Notes under the pieces: generated by a model
Database searches by the model: none
What the model saw: only the letters and a program-made list of their open reading frames with translations
What the model was told of the DNA's origin: nothing
Program-made: the position numbers and the translations under genes
NCBI GenBank assembly: GCA_003243865.1
Contig: QHBQ01000003.1
Span: 1-9,270 of the forward strand
From: Candidatus Chloroheliales bacterium
GTDB taxonomy: Bacteria > Chloroflexota > Chloroflexia > QHBQ01
Direction: 5' to 3'
DNA: 9,270 bases
Shown here: in pieces, positions 1 through 6,827 of the stretch
Layout of the letters: each line of letters starts with the position of its first letter
Numbering within the stretch: position 1 is the stretch's first letter

Positions 1-462
1 ACCGACATGGCCCGCCTGCGCTACCATCGGGTCATCATCATGACCGACGCCGACGTGGACGGCGCGCACATCCGCACCCTGCTGCTCACTTTCTTCTTCC
101 GCCACATGGTGCAGCTAATCATTGATGGCAACATCTACATCGCCCAGCCGCCGCTGTACAAGGTGCAGACCGGCAAGGACAAGCGCTGGGTGTACAGCGA
201 TGAGGAGATGGAACTAGCGGTCAAGGACATGGGTGGCTACGACAAGGTGGGCATCCAGCGCTACAAGGGTCTGGGCGAGATGAACGCCGAGCAACTCTGG
301 GAGACCACCATGAACCCGGAGAACCGCACCCTGATGCAGGTGACGCTCGACGACGCCGCCCTCGCCGACGAGGTCTTCGATATGCTGATGGGCGCCAACG
401 TCGCCCCCCGCAAGCGCTTTATCCAGACCCACGCTAAGAGTGTGAAGAATCTGGATATTTAG
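1..462 (+). CDS. gyrB: DNA gyrase subunit B, C-terminal part (5' end outside window)
   Basis: The reading frame is open from base 1, so the gene starts before the window; the visible part is about 153 residues. GyrB is the ATPase subunit of DNA gyrase, which introduces negative supercoils with GyrA. Visible here is the second half of the TOPRIM domain with the metal-binding [20 protein letters not shown] segment. It is followed by the GyrB tail with [10 protein letters not shown] and [11 protein letters not shown], the LMG and APRKRFI segments, and the terminal VKNLDI. The spacing between the TOPRIM part and [10 protein letters not shown] is short, as in Bacillus-type GyrB, without the large insert of enterobacterial GyrB. 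A ParE paralogue is possible but the NLDI ending favours GyrB. The gene is GC-rich at third positions, unlike the genes that follow. No gyrA follows; the next genes are defence-type. Confidence 0.96.
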   Translation, partial: TDMARLRYHRVIIMTDADVDGAHIRTLLLTFFFRHMVQLIIDGNIYIAQPPLYKVQTGKDKRWVYSDEEMELAVKDMGGYDKVGIQRYKGLGEMNAEQLWETTMNPENRTLMQVTLDDAALADEVFDMLMGANVAPRKRFIQTHAKSVKNLDI

Positions 463-477
463 GGCTGTAAATTATCG

Positions 478-512
478 AAGTTAATGGGCCGCATACTAAA
501 GTTATTTGGCCG
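478..512 (+). repeat. Imperfect 14-base direct repeat, 21-base period
   Basis: Bases 478-491 (AAGTTAATGGGCCG) and 499-512 (AAGTTATTTGGCCG) match at 12 of 14 positions. Their starts are 21 bases apart, about two helical turns, so they would face the same side of the DNA. The repeat overlaps the left arm and loop of the inverted repeat at 486-533. Its role is unknown; a protein-binding site or a remnant of an insertion boundary are possible. Confidence 0.4.
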
Positions 513-533
513 ATGATTGAAGGTATGCGGCTC
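486..533 (+). terminator. Possible gyrB 3' hairpin (long loop, weak T tract)
   Basis: Bases 488-496 (GCCGCATAC) and 523-531 (GTATGCGGC) are a perfect 9-base inverted repeat. The stem extends to 486-497/522-533 with two G:T pairs and one more G:C pair. It begins 24 bases after the gyrB stop. The loop is about 24 bases and the downstream T tract (CTCTTTAT) is poor, so an intrinsic terminator is only one reading. A processing or RNA-stability hairpin is another. Confidence 0.35.
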
Positions 534-582
534 ACTCTTTATCTATAAACTTACTATTATACTTGGCTAAAGCGAAGAACTG

Positions 583-649
583 CCATCCGAACTATATTGC
601 ATCATCTCATTAAATGTGCTAGAATAACCCATCCGAATCTGAGCATCCG
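583..649 (+). repeat. Three CATCCG repeats around the operon promoter
   Basis: CCATCCGAA occurs at 583-591, just upstream of the -35 element, and again at 629-637, at the predicted transcription start. A third copy of the core, GCATCCG, lies at 643-649. Core starts are 46 and then 14 bases apart. Copies that flank and overlap a start site are what an operator for a repressor would look like, but no regulator gene is recognised in the window. Confidence 0.35.
597..625 (+). promoter_or_regulatory. Promoter of the ATPase-helicase operon (extended -10)
   Basis: The -35 candidate is TTGCAT at 597-602, followed by a 17-base spacer and -10 TAGAAT at 620-625. A TG at 617-618 gives the TGn extended -10. 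Predicted transcription start is near 632, leaving a leader of about 60 bases before the ATG at 694. The segment ATGTGCTAGAAT (614-625) nearly repeats ATGTGCTATAAT in the methyltransferase promoter on the minus strand at 6635-6646, with the same -35 core and spacing. Confidence 0.6.
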
Positions 650-661
650 CTAAGAAACCTC

Positions 662-675
662 GTGCTTCCCAGCAC
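662..675 (+). promoter_or_regulatory. Small hairpin just before the ribosome binding site
   Basis: GTGCT (662-666) and AGCAC (671-675) form a 5-bp stem with a four-base loop TCCC in the leader of the ATPase mRNA. It ends 7 bases before the Shine-Dalgarno sequence AGAGGAG (683-689). It may keep the ribosome site exposed or be incidental. Confidence 0.3.
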
Positions 676-693
676 TTAAGAAAGAGGAGACAT

Positions 694-3123
694 ATGGATA
701 ACACTGTTGACATTTCTCCTAGCCCGATGATTCTTCGCACTCTTAGTCTCATAAGGCTGGAACTATGGCACTGCCTGGCGGAACTTATAGATAACTCCCT
801 CGATGCGTTTCAAAGCCCCACCGGTGAAGAGGCTGATGCAAGTGCCGATCTTGTGCCAACTGAGCAAAGGCGAATCGTAGTCTCCTGGGATAGCAATAAG
901 CGTGTACCGAATGACCGCGCCATACAAGTCAGCGATAACGGCCCCGGAATGGACATAGATACCCTGCGAAATTGCGTTGTTGCTGGCTACCGCAGCAAAG
1001 ACCCAGTTGAGTATCTTGGTGTATTTGGCATGGGGTTCAACATTGCAACCTCACGACTCGGTGAGAAGACGCGCATACTCTCAGCTACTGCTGGTTCAAG
1101 CGAATGGGTAGGTGTAGAGATAGATTTTCCTAAGATGGTTAGAGAAGGACACTTTAGAGTACCGATCGTCAGTGAGCCAAAGGGCCGCCACAGTGAACAT
1201 GGCACAAAGATAATTGTGTCTAACTTGCGGCCCGTTATCCTTGACGAGTTGGATAAGCACAAGAAAGAGCAAGCTGTCCGTGCTATGCTTTCTGATGTGT
1301 ACTCAATCATCCTCCAAAGTAGAGATGTAGAAATCATGATCCAAGGCGCAGTTCTTGAGCCAACAATGCCCTGCGTATGGGAGGAGAAGCGAAGCGTAGT
1401 TTGGAAGGGTCGCAACATCCCTGCACGGATACCCGTAGATATTCCTTTGCCTGAGCGGTATTTTAATATGGAGCAGTATAGATACCTTACACCGGATGAA
1501 ACCGATGATGTTAAGCATATCCTTAGAGAAACCGGAAGCCTACCGCAAAGCATTATTCAAAGAACCAGAAGGATCAATGGCTGGCTAGGTGTTCAGCGGT
1601 ACTCCGACCCCAATGACTTCGGCATAGACTTCATTCGTAATGGCAGGAAGATTCTCCGCCGGAACAGGGATCTGTTCTCATTTATTAACCTAAGCGGAAC
1701 GCCAGAGACTGAGTATCCTCTTGAGCTAGGTACGACGGTCGGTGGGCGCATCATCGGCGAGATACATATAGACCATGTGCCAACCAACTACCAGAAAACC
1801 GACTTTGACCGCGAGGATGAATCCTGGCATGAAGTTGTTGAACTCCTGAGAGGGGTCGGACCTATAATACCAGGCAAGCGGGTGGCGCTAGGTTTCCAAG
1901 GAGAAAACACAACAGTTCTCGCTACCTTGGTCAGCGCCTACAGAAATGCCGATGTTGGTACGCGCTACCTCTCTGTTCCTAGAGAGAAAGCTATCGAGTA
2001 CAAAGAACGCTTCAGAGCCGGTGATGTAGATTACCTACCAGATGAGTTGTGGTGGCGGGCGGCACAGGAAGCCGACAGAGAAGTAAAAGATAAAACTACA
2101 GGTAGACAGACCCCTGATGTCAATCAAGGCTCAAGCAAATCAGACCAAATCACTCGCTACTTGCCTGGCGGAACGGGGCAATCTGAGCAGCCTGGGCAGC
2201 CCGTAGACACGACCCTCGTTGATTCGATTGCAACTCAGACAATCCAACTACCCTCGACGGCAAATCAGCTACCCAGCAAGAGAGATGAGCTTGATGACCT
2301 AAAGCGACGGTCTAAACGTTCGCAACTAGACTCTGGTGAGTACGGCGTTGGCCGGTCAGCGGCAATAGACGTCACGGTTTGGAGTACCAGCGGCAAGATC
2401 GGAGAAGGAGACGAGGGACAACCTTGTATCCTACTAGGAACTGGTAATCACCGCGATTTCTTCTATAACCCCAACCATCCATTCTTGCGGAACTACCGCA
2501 CTGGTTATAAAGATCTCCTACTAGTTTATCTCACTGAAATCTTCAAGATACGAGATGAGAGGCCTGATGCCGCCCTGACCTACGCCAACTTGGTTAAAGA
2601 CAACTACAAGGAAATGCGTGTGGATCAAATCAGCATCCAAGAGGAGGCTAATGCTTTCTTTGAGCGAATGAAGGAGAGAACTCCTGAATTGCTAGCCCTT
2701 CGCGGGCCGGAGGTGATGGAGTGCATACACGAATCTGGCGCAGATGTAGAGGAGATCGGCCGCAATCTTATAAGCAATACGGACCTGCTTCGTAAGTTCA
2801 CCTCTCGTTCACCAGAGGCAATTAGGGCCTTGCTGCTTGCCCCTCCCAGCACTATCGTGCGGATGGTGGAGCGCTTCCCTGAAGAATTCCTTGATGGCAA
2901 CTACTTTTCTAGTGCGTACAAATCTCTGGATTTCCGCGACCCTGGATCAACACAGCGCCTTCGTAAGGAGGCCATGGAGCGTCTAGTCTCCTATCTAAAG
3001 GACATTCTGTGGGTAGTAAACGGCGCACGCTCCACTCCTGAACAGAAGAAAGATTTGCTGGTACGTGCTGCCCAAAGCCTCAATATTCTAAAGTTGGAGG
3101 TCGGTGATGTACTTCCTAACTGA
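694..3123 (+). CDS. MutL/MORC-type GHKL ATPase of a restriction-modification-like system
   Basis: This 809-residue protein is predicted to be an ATP-driven DNA clamp or conformational switch working with the helicase-nuclease encoded next. GHKL motifs are in order: N-box ELIDNSLDAF with E30 and N34, DNGPGM at 81-86, glycine lid YLGVFGMGFN at about 107-116, and the HGT motif at 169-171. A ribosomal S5-like second domain probably covers about 200-400, including the FIRNGRK segment at 313-319. Residues about 462-555 form a polar linker rich in Q, S, T, P, K and R. A C-terminal domain follows, with YNPNHPF at 591-597 and largely helical predicted character. Start: ATG with Shine-Dalgarno AGAGGAG at 683-689. 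The gene overlaps the next by 17 bases. Codon use is AT-richer than in gyrB. Known family: bacterial MORC-like ATPases linked to methylases and SF2 helicases. Hsp90 or a histidine kinase are unlikely given the neighbours and the lack of kinase motifs. Confidence 0.85.
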   Translation: MDNTVDISPSPMILRTLSLIRLELWHCLAELIDNSLDAFQSPTGEEADASADLVPTEQRRIVVSWDSNKRVPNDRAIQVSDNGPGMDIDTLRNCVVAGYRSKDPVEYLGVFGMGFNIATSRLGEKTRILSATAGSSEWVGVEIDFPKMVREGHFRVPIVSEPKGRHSEHGTKIIVSNLRPVILDELDKHKKEQAVRAMLSDVYSIILQSRDVEIMIQGAVLEPTMPCVWEEKRSVVWKGRNIPARIPVDIPLPERYFNMEQYRYLTPDETDDVKHILRETGSLPQSIIQRTRRINGWLGVQRYSDPNDFGIDFIRNGRKILRRNRDLFSFINLSGTPETEYPLELGTTVGGRIIGEIHIDHVPTNYQKTDFDREDESWHEVVELLRGVGPIIPGKRVALGFQGENTTVLATLVSAYRNADVGTRYLSVPREKAIEYKERFRAGDVDYLPDELWWRAAQEADREVKDKTTGRQTPDVNQGSSKSDQITRYLPGGTGQSEQPGQPVDTTLVDSIATQTIQLPSTANQLPSKRDELDDLKRRSKRSQLDSGEYGVGRSAAIDVTVWSTSGKIGEGDEGQPCILLGTGNHRDFFYNPNHPFLRNYRTGYKDLLLVYLTEIFKIRDERPDAALTYANLVKDNYKEMRVDQISIQEEANAFFERMKERTPELLALRGPEVMECIHESGADVEEIGRNLISNTDLLRKFTSRSPEAIRALLLAPPSTIVRMVERFPEEFLDGNYFSSAYKSLDFRDPGSTQRLRKEAMERLVSYLKDILWVVNGARSTPEQKKDLLVRAAQSLNILKLEVGDVLPN
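3096..3100 (+). promoter_or_regulatory. Ribosome binding site deciding the helicase start
   Basis: GGAGG lies 6 bases before ATG at 3107 but only 3 bases before the in-frame GTG at 3104. The spacing favours ATG 3107. The site lies inside the end of the ATPase gene, so translation of the two is probably coupled. Confidence 0.6.
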
Positions 3124-4771
3124 TGAGGTGGTGAAGGGAACAGACTGGCGAGCGGTTGAGCGGGCAGTTGCGAGAGTAATGTCGCATTGTGGTTGGGACG
3201 ATATTAGGATTGTGGGTGCCAGTAACGACGGCGGGGGTGACGTTGTTGCCACTAGGGTTGAAGAGGACCAGCAGAAGGTGTTCGTCGTTCAAGTTAAGTC
3301 GGTAACAGGTGACAACTATGTTCGCCCTAGCGCAATCAATGAGGTCATCCATGCTCTCACTCGCTATGGTGGCGATGTGGCAGTCGTTGCCACTAACGGT
3401 GAGTTCACCCCCGCAGCTTATCACCGCCACGATGCTCTAAATGGGAAGAGCTATGACGTGCGCCTTTGGACTGGCAACTTCCTCCAAGCGCTATTGCATC
3501 ATTACCCTGACCATCACCCTGACCGGCGGCAACTCCGGCCCTACCAGCAAGAGATTGTAGATAAGTGTCTAGCTAAGTTCGAGGCCGAAAGCAGTAGAGT
3601 ACAGTTTGTGGTTGCCACTGGGCTTGGCAAGACAGTAATCGCTGCCGAGATTGCTTACCGTCTTTTCAAGCAAGGGCTAAAGCGCATCTTGGTGCTATGC
3701 CACTCTCAGGAGCTAGCTTTGCAGCTTGAGCAGAGCTTTTGGAGCCAGCTTGACAAAGATATTCCGACTCGCGTCTTCTTTGAAGGCTCCATGCCGCGAC
3801 CGTATGAAGGAATAAACTTCGGACTCTATCAGACCTTTGTCAATTACCTCAGCGGCATCAATCCCGACGACTATGACGTTGTGATTGTGGATGAGGCACA
3901 TCATGCAATGGCTTATGGTTTTAGACGAGCTTTGAACCACCTAGAACCTCGCCTGCTTATCGGTATGACTGCTACACCTTGGCGTGGCGATGGGGCTAGC
4001 ATCAATAACTTCTTTGGTACACCAATCGCTCAAGTATCCCTTATTGATGGCATGAAGATGGGCTATTTGGCGCAATCGGACTATCGTATTTACTACGATA
4101 CCATCCCTTGGGAGGAGGTTACGGAGCAGACCCACGGCCGCCTAACTGTACGGGACCTCAACAAATCTCTCTTTGTTCCTCAACGCGATGACGCAGTGGT
4201 CGAGGAGCTAGTCAAACAGTGCGAAAACATCGCTAATCCACGGGTCATTGTATTCTGCCCATCAGTAGAACACAGCTTGATGATTTCGAACCTGCTGAAC
4301 GCCACCACTAACCTGAAGTGTAAGCCGCTCTCAGGAGTAGATAGGATAGAGCGTAGCCGGAACTTGCTTGAATTTGCCACTGGCAAGATACAAGCGGTGA
4401 CAGCAGTAGACGTACTAAATGAAGGTATAGACGTTCCAGACGTGAACGTGCTAGTATTCCTGCGAAGCACGCACTCAAGGAGGATTTTCGTTCAGCAACT
4501 TGGCCGTGGTTTGCGGCTCGCCCCTAATAAGGAAAAGGTTCTGGTGTTGGACTTTGTTACCGACATCAGGAGGTTGGCTGAAGTCGTCGAGATGGATAGG
4601 TATGCTCGGCAGCCCAAGAAGCATTATGAGAAGGTGGTATTCCCCCAGGGAATTGTCACATTTATGAATGAGGGTACACTATCTTTTGTAGAACAGTGGT
4701 TGAGGGATGTTGCCGACCTGGGTGACGCTCCTGACTCCTATGCTCTCAGCTTCCCAGAGGAAAGCAAATGA
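3107..4771 (+). CDS. Mrr-like endonuclease fused to a superfamily II DEAH helicase
   Basis: This 554-residue protein is a predicted DNA translocase and nuclease, the likely effector of the system. Residues about 10-130 form a restriction-endonuclease-fold domain of the Mrr type. GGGD ends at D45 and QVK is at Q62-K64, the usual D...QxK active-site layout, with an N-terminal helix carrying E18. Helicase motifs follow: LRPYQQEIVDKCL (143-155), Walker A ATGLGKT (170-176), DEAH (262-265), TATP (288-291), VIVFC (380-384), NEGIDVP (438-444) and QQLGRGLR (463-470). All catalytic residues looked for are present. The closest helicase relatives are DEAD/DEAH proteins of the Type I/III restriction HsdR/Res kind. 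Start ATG 3107 is chosen by its GGAGG; GTG 3104 is the alternative. It overlaps the ATPase gene by 17 bases and the next gene by 4 (ATGA). Confidence 0.88.
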   Translation: MYFLTDEVVKGTDWRAVERAVARVMSHCGWDDIRIVGASNDGGGDVVATRVEEDQQKVFVVQVKSVTGDNYVRPSAINEVIHALTRYGGDVAVVATNGEFTPAAYHRHDALNGKSYDVRLWTGNFLQALLHHYPDHHPDRRQLRPYQQEIVDKCLAKFEAESSRVQFVVATGLGKTVIAAEIAYRLFKQGLKRILVLCHSQELALQLEQSFWSQLDKDIPTRVFFEGSMPRPYEGINFGLYQTFVNYLSGINPDDYDVVIVDEAHHAMAYGFRRALNHLEPRLLIGMTATPWRGDGASINNFFGTPIAQVSLIDGMKMGYLAQSDYRIYYDTIPWEEVTEQTHGRLTVRDLNKSLFVPQRDDAVVEELVKQCENIANPRVIVFCPSVEHSLMISNLLNATTNLKCKPLSGVDRIERSRNLLEFATGKIQAVTAVDVLNEGIDVPDVNVLVFLRSTHSRRIFVQQLGRGLRLAPNKEKVLVLDFVTDIRRLAEVVEMDRYARQPKKHYEKVVFPQGIVTFMNEGTLSFVEQWLRDVADLGDAPDSYALSFPEESK

Positions 4772-5334
4772 ATAGGATACGACTGCCCGAAAACGTAAGG
4801 CGGGAAATGTGGGATTACGTTTCTCAGGCAGCAGATAAACATCGCTATCTGGTAAAAGGAAGACGAGACAACGAGAGGTTTATAGATGGGCTTGTTCACG
4901 ATCTGCAAGTGGGCGAACGGTTGATGGAGTTCATGCCCGCCTACAGGGTGAAAGGCTACATTAGAGATGCCTTTCTCAACACCTACTCAAAAGAAAGAAA
5001 AGCGCTGCCGCGCGATGTAGATGAGATCCTATCTTCAGCTTATGGCGGGGAGATTTATGAGGCGGAGTATAAGAAAAGCGATAACGTTTCGATGCACCGA
5101 GTTAATCAAGGTTTTATTGCGGTGGCTAGAGCTTCAGCGAAGAGGTGGGAGATAGGCGTGCGTAAGCTTACCTCCTTTGTTGCAGCATCACCTAAACTGC
5201 CACCTAGTGACGGAACCCCTTTTGAGCTTGTTCTAATTATCTTCCAGCATGGTGAGACCGTCGCTGATTCGGAGAAGCGCCTAACTGAGAAGGCATTGAA
5301 GATGATAAATATAAGATGCTTGTGGGGATACTGA
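4768..5334 (+). CDS. Unrecognised 188-residue protein, third gene of the operon
   Basis: I do not recognise a family. The protein is basic and polar with no signal peptide or membrane segment, so it is probably cytoplasmic. The N-terminal two thirds look helical, with RRDNERFIDGLV at about 32-43 and MPAYRVKGYIRDAFLNTYSK at about 55-74. The C-terminal third has RWEIGVRKLTSF and a hydrophobic strand-like FELVLIIFQHG, and ends in LWGY. The ATG overlaps the helicase stop codon (ATGA at 4768-4771), so translation is almost certainly coupled and the protein is made with the helicase. This position suggests an accessory subunit, perhaps for DNA recognition or control of the nuclease; that is inference only. 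It has no Vsr endonuclease, phospholipase D or HNH motif that I can see. Base use matches the two genes upstream. Confidence 0.75.
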   Translation: MNRIRLPENVRREMWDYVSQAADKHRYLVKGRRDNERFIDGLVHDLQVGERLMEFMPAYRVKGYIRDAFLNTYSKERKALPRDVDEILSSAYGGEIYEAEYKKSDNVSMHRVNQGFIAVARASAKRWEIGVRKLTSFVAASPKLPPSDGTPFELVLIIFQHGETVADSEKRLTEKALKMINIRCLWGY

Positions 5335-5444
5335 AAGCTGGCTCATAAATAATCGAAAGCCTATTCACCCTTTAGAAGGCGGCCCTACCTCGCGTCAACA
5401 TCACGAACAAGAAAAGGATAGCGCTTTTTTAGCTGATTAGAGCT
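5335..5444. other. Convergent intergenic gap, no confident terminator
   Basis: This 110-base gap separates the operon end from the convergent methyltransferase end. It contains AGCGCT followed by TTTTTT at 5420-5430, which resembles a terminator tail on the plus strand, but the palindrome is too short to form a real stem. No gene is seen. Confidence 0.4.
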
Positions 5445-6539
5445 TCAACCCACGCTAGCTAGCAGAGGTTGCATTTGCTCCTTAGCAGTTAGCCCAAGAA
5501 GGTAATCCTTCACTGACTCGGCAACCTGGTAGGCGAGTATAGGAGGTACAGCATTACCTATCTCCATTATGTTTGATGTCGCTGAATGGGGAAACCTAAA
5601 ATTGTCGGGGAATGTCTGAATGCGGGCGCACTCTCGCACAGTAAGGCGACGGTCAAGTTTGTAGTGAAACTGAATCCGAGATTTGGCGTTTGCTCTAACA
5701 GTATACGCTGGCTCGCCAGCGCGGCTTCGCTCATCCCCCTGCTTCCAACCTCGCTCCGCCACGTTAGCCTTGAAATACTGACTCTGATTGGGCATAACCG
5801 AATCATCAGTTATGTTTTCGAGGTCTCTAATTGCCCACTCGATGGTTCTATAATTCATACGAAGGAAAGTAGTGGCTGGCTCCTGCGGCTGACCCGGTAG
5901 ATCAGCTCTAACTCCAATCAGGAAGAGCCGGGTTCTCTTCTGCGGTACTCCATAATCTGGGGCGAATAGCACCCACTTTTGAAACCTGTAAGCCTTTTCC
6001 CCACCCTTTATACCTAGCGTCTCAAGCTCAGTCAGAATGTGGCTAAGAACTGCACCTTTATCCATCCGCTTCAGGTTGAGTACATTCTCAGCGACCACCA
6101 CTTCAGGGCGGTGATAATCCATGTAGTTGAGAAAAGCCTTGTAAAGATTGCCACGCTCATACTTCAGGCCGTGTTTGGGGCCACAAGACGAAAAATCTTG
6201 ACACGGAAAACCCCCAATTAGGACTCTAGCATGGGGCATCTGTGCTGGCTGCAGTGTGGAGAGGTCCGCTACCTCTGCGATCCCTGTTTCATGCCCAAAG
6301 TACATATTGTAGGTTTCAACACATTTAGGTTCAGCATCATAGGCTTTAATAATATCGAACGGCATTGCCTTGTAATACGCATCTTTATAAGTGAAATCCC
6401 CAGTAAAACCCAAATCAAGACCGCCACAGCCGGAGAACAGCGATACAGTAGTAAATCCTTCCTCTAGCGAGGAGCCGAAATGCAGATTCATGTTCCTGGA
6501 ATCAAAGAAGGCGTGTTCCCGCGCCTGTCCATGCATCAT
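5445..6539 (-). CDS. DNA (cytosine-5) methyltransferase
   Basis: This 364-residue enzyme transfers a methyl group from S-adenosylmethionine to carbon 5 of cytosine at a specific site. All the core motifs are visible in order: I VSLFSGCGGLDLGF (32-45), IV GGFPCQDFS with catalytic C113, VI ENV (151-153), VIII QKRTR (200-204), IX RLTVRECARIQTFPDNF, and X GNAVPP (328-333). The target recognition region lies at about 215-300, and the site cannot be read from sequence. Start: ATG with AGGA 7 bases upstream; a second ATG follows directly and another is at residue 17, but the ribosome site supports the first. The gene is convergent with the ATPase-helicase operon, shares its AT-richer codon use and has a near-copy of its promoter. 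It is therefore most likely the protective modification enzyme of that system. It appears intact. Confidence 0.96.
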   Translation of the reverse strand: MMHGQAREHAFFDSRNMNLHFGSSLEEGFTTVSLFSGCGGLDLGFTGDFTYKDAYYKAMPFDIIKAYDAEPKCVETYNMYFGHETGIAEVADLSTLQPAQMPHARVLIGGFPCQDFSSCGPKHGLKYERGNLYKAFLNYMDYHRPEVVVAENVLNLKRMDKGAVLSHILTELETLGIKGGEKAYRFQKWVLFAPDYGVPQKRTRLFLIGVRADLPGQPQEPATTFLRMNYRTIEWAIRDLENITDDSVMPNQSQYFKANVAERGWKQGDERSRAGEPAYTVRANAKSRIQFHYKLDRRLTVRECARIQTFPDNFRFPHSATSNIMEIGNAVPPILAYQVAESVKDYLLGLTAKEQMQPLLASVG

Positions 6540-6605
6540 AGTCTTATCCTGTTTTTGTTAGATGTTGTCTTAAGAAGGAGGTGCCTCTAATACCTATTTT
6601 CGCAT

Positions 6606-6627
6606 ATAGAGTCTTAGGCATAGAGTC
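6606..6627 (-). repeat. Tandem ATAGAGTC repeat at the methyltransferase transcription start
   Basis: ATAGAGTC occurs at 6606-6613 and again at 6620-6627, a 14-base period. The pair lies directly downstream of the methyltransferase -10 element, covering about +1 to +22 of the transcript. This is a typical position for a repressor site; autoregulation by the methyltransferase itself is known for several C5 enzymes. The binding protein here is unknown. Confidence 0.4.
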
Positions 6628-6634
6628 CCAGAAC

Positions 6635-6663
6635 ATTATAGCACATATTTTTCGTTATTGCAA
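6635..6663 (-). promoter_or_regulatory. Promoter of the cytosine methyltransferase (extended -10)
   Basis: Read on the minus strand: -35 TTGCAA (6663-6658), 17-base spacer, perfect -10 TATAAT (6640-6635), preceded by TGC for an extended -10. Predicted start is near 6628, giving a leader of about 90 bases. It closely resembles the promoter at 597-625. Confidence 0.75.
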
Positions 6664-6670
6664 TACTTTG

Positions 6671-6698
6671 AAGCATTTTGTGGAAAACTTAAATGCTT
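6671..6698. repeat. 8-base inverted repeat upstream of the methyltransferase promoter
   Basis: AAGCATTT (6671-6678) and AAATGCTT (6691-6698) are perfect inverted copies with a 12-base spacer. They begin 8 bases upstream of the methyltransferase -35. Centre-to-centre spacing of 20 bases fits a dimeric protein contacting two major grooves. No function is shown. Confidence 0.35.
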
Positions 6699-6772
6699 GC
6701 TTCATCAGGTACGAAGTAACACTTACATCTTGATGATAAGGGGAGTTCAGTGATGGTAAGGTCCGCCAATTC

Positions 6773-6813
6773 CAGTTCCAAATTGCAAAACCCTATGATT
6801 CGTTTTGGAACTG
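6773..6813. repeat. 10-base inverted repeat in the divergent regulatory region
   Basis: CAGTTCCAAA (6773-6782) and TTTGGAACTG (6804-6813) are perfect inverted copies with a 21-base spacer. The right arm runs into ACTGAAACT (6810-6818), a motif shared with the next inverted repeat. Confidence 0.5.
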
Positions 6814-6827
6814 AAACTGGGATCGCC

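Larger units (their letters stand above)
463..5357. repeat. Imperfect short direct repeat flanking the three-gene operon
   Basis: Bases 463-479, immediately after the gyrB stop, and 5340-5357, just after the stop of the third operon gene, are similar. Both read GGCT, then two or three bases, then AAAT[T/A]ATCGAA; TAAATTATCGAA (468-479) and TAAATAATCGAA (5346-5357) match at 11 of 12 bases. They could be remnants of an insertion event or a chance AT-rich match. No integrase or transposase gene is present. Confidence 0.2.

Noticed and set aside
987..1553. Minus-strand 188-codon open frame inside the ATPase gene
   Set aside because: It is antisense to the clear GHKL domain, with no motif and no ribosome site.
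5420..5430. AGCGCT followed by six T as an intrinsic terminator
   Set aside because: The palindrome gives only a three-base half-stem with no loop, so no stable hairpin forms upstream of the T run.
5454..5463. GCTAGCTAGC palindrome near the methyltransferase stop
   Set aside because: It encodes the last residues of the methyltransferase and is a simple repeated CTAG string; no separate function is supported.
5586..5900. Plus-strand open frame inside the cytosine methyltransferase gene
   Set aside because: It lies over the conserved C-terminal half of the methyltransferase on the other strand and has no coding character.
6581..6733. Plus-strand GTG open frame of 50 codons, considered as a possible controller protein
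   Set aside because: GGAGG directly abuts the GTG with no spacer, the frame runs antisense through the methyltransferase promoter, and no helix-turn-helix is apparent.
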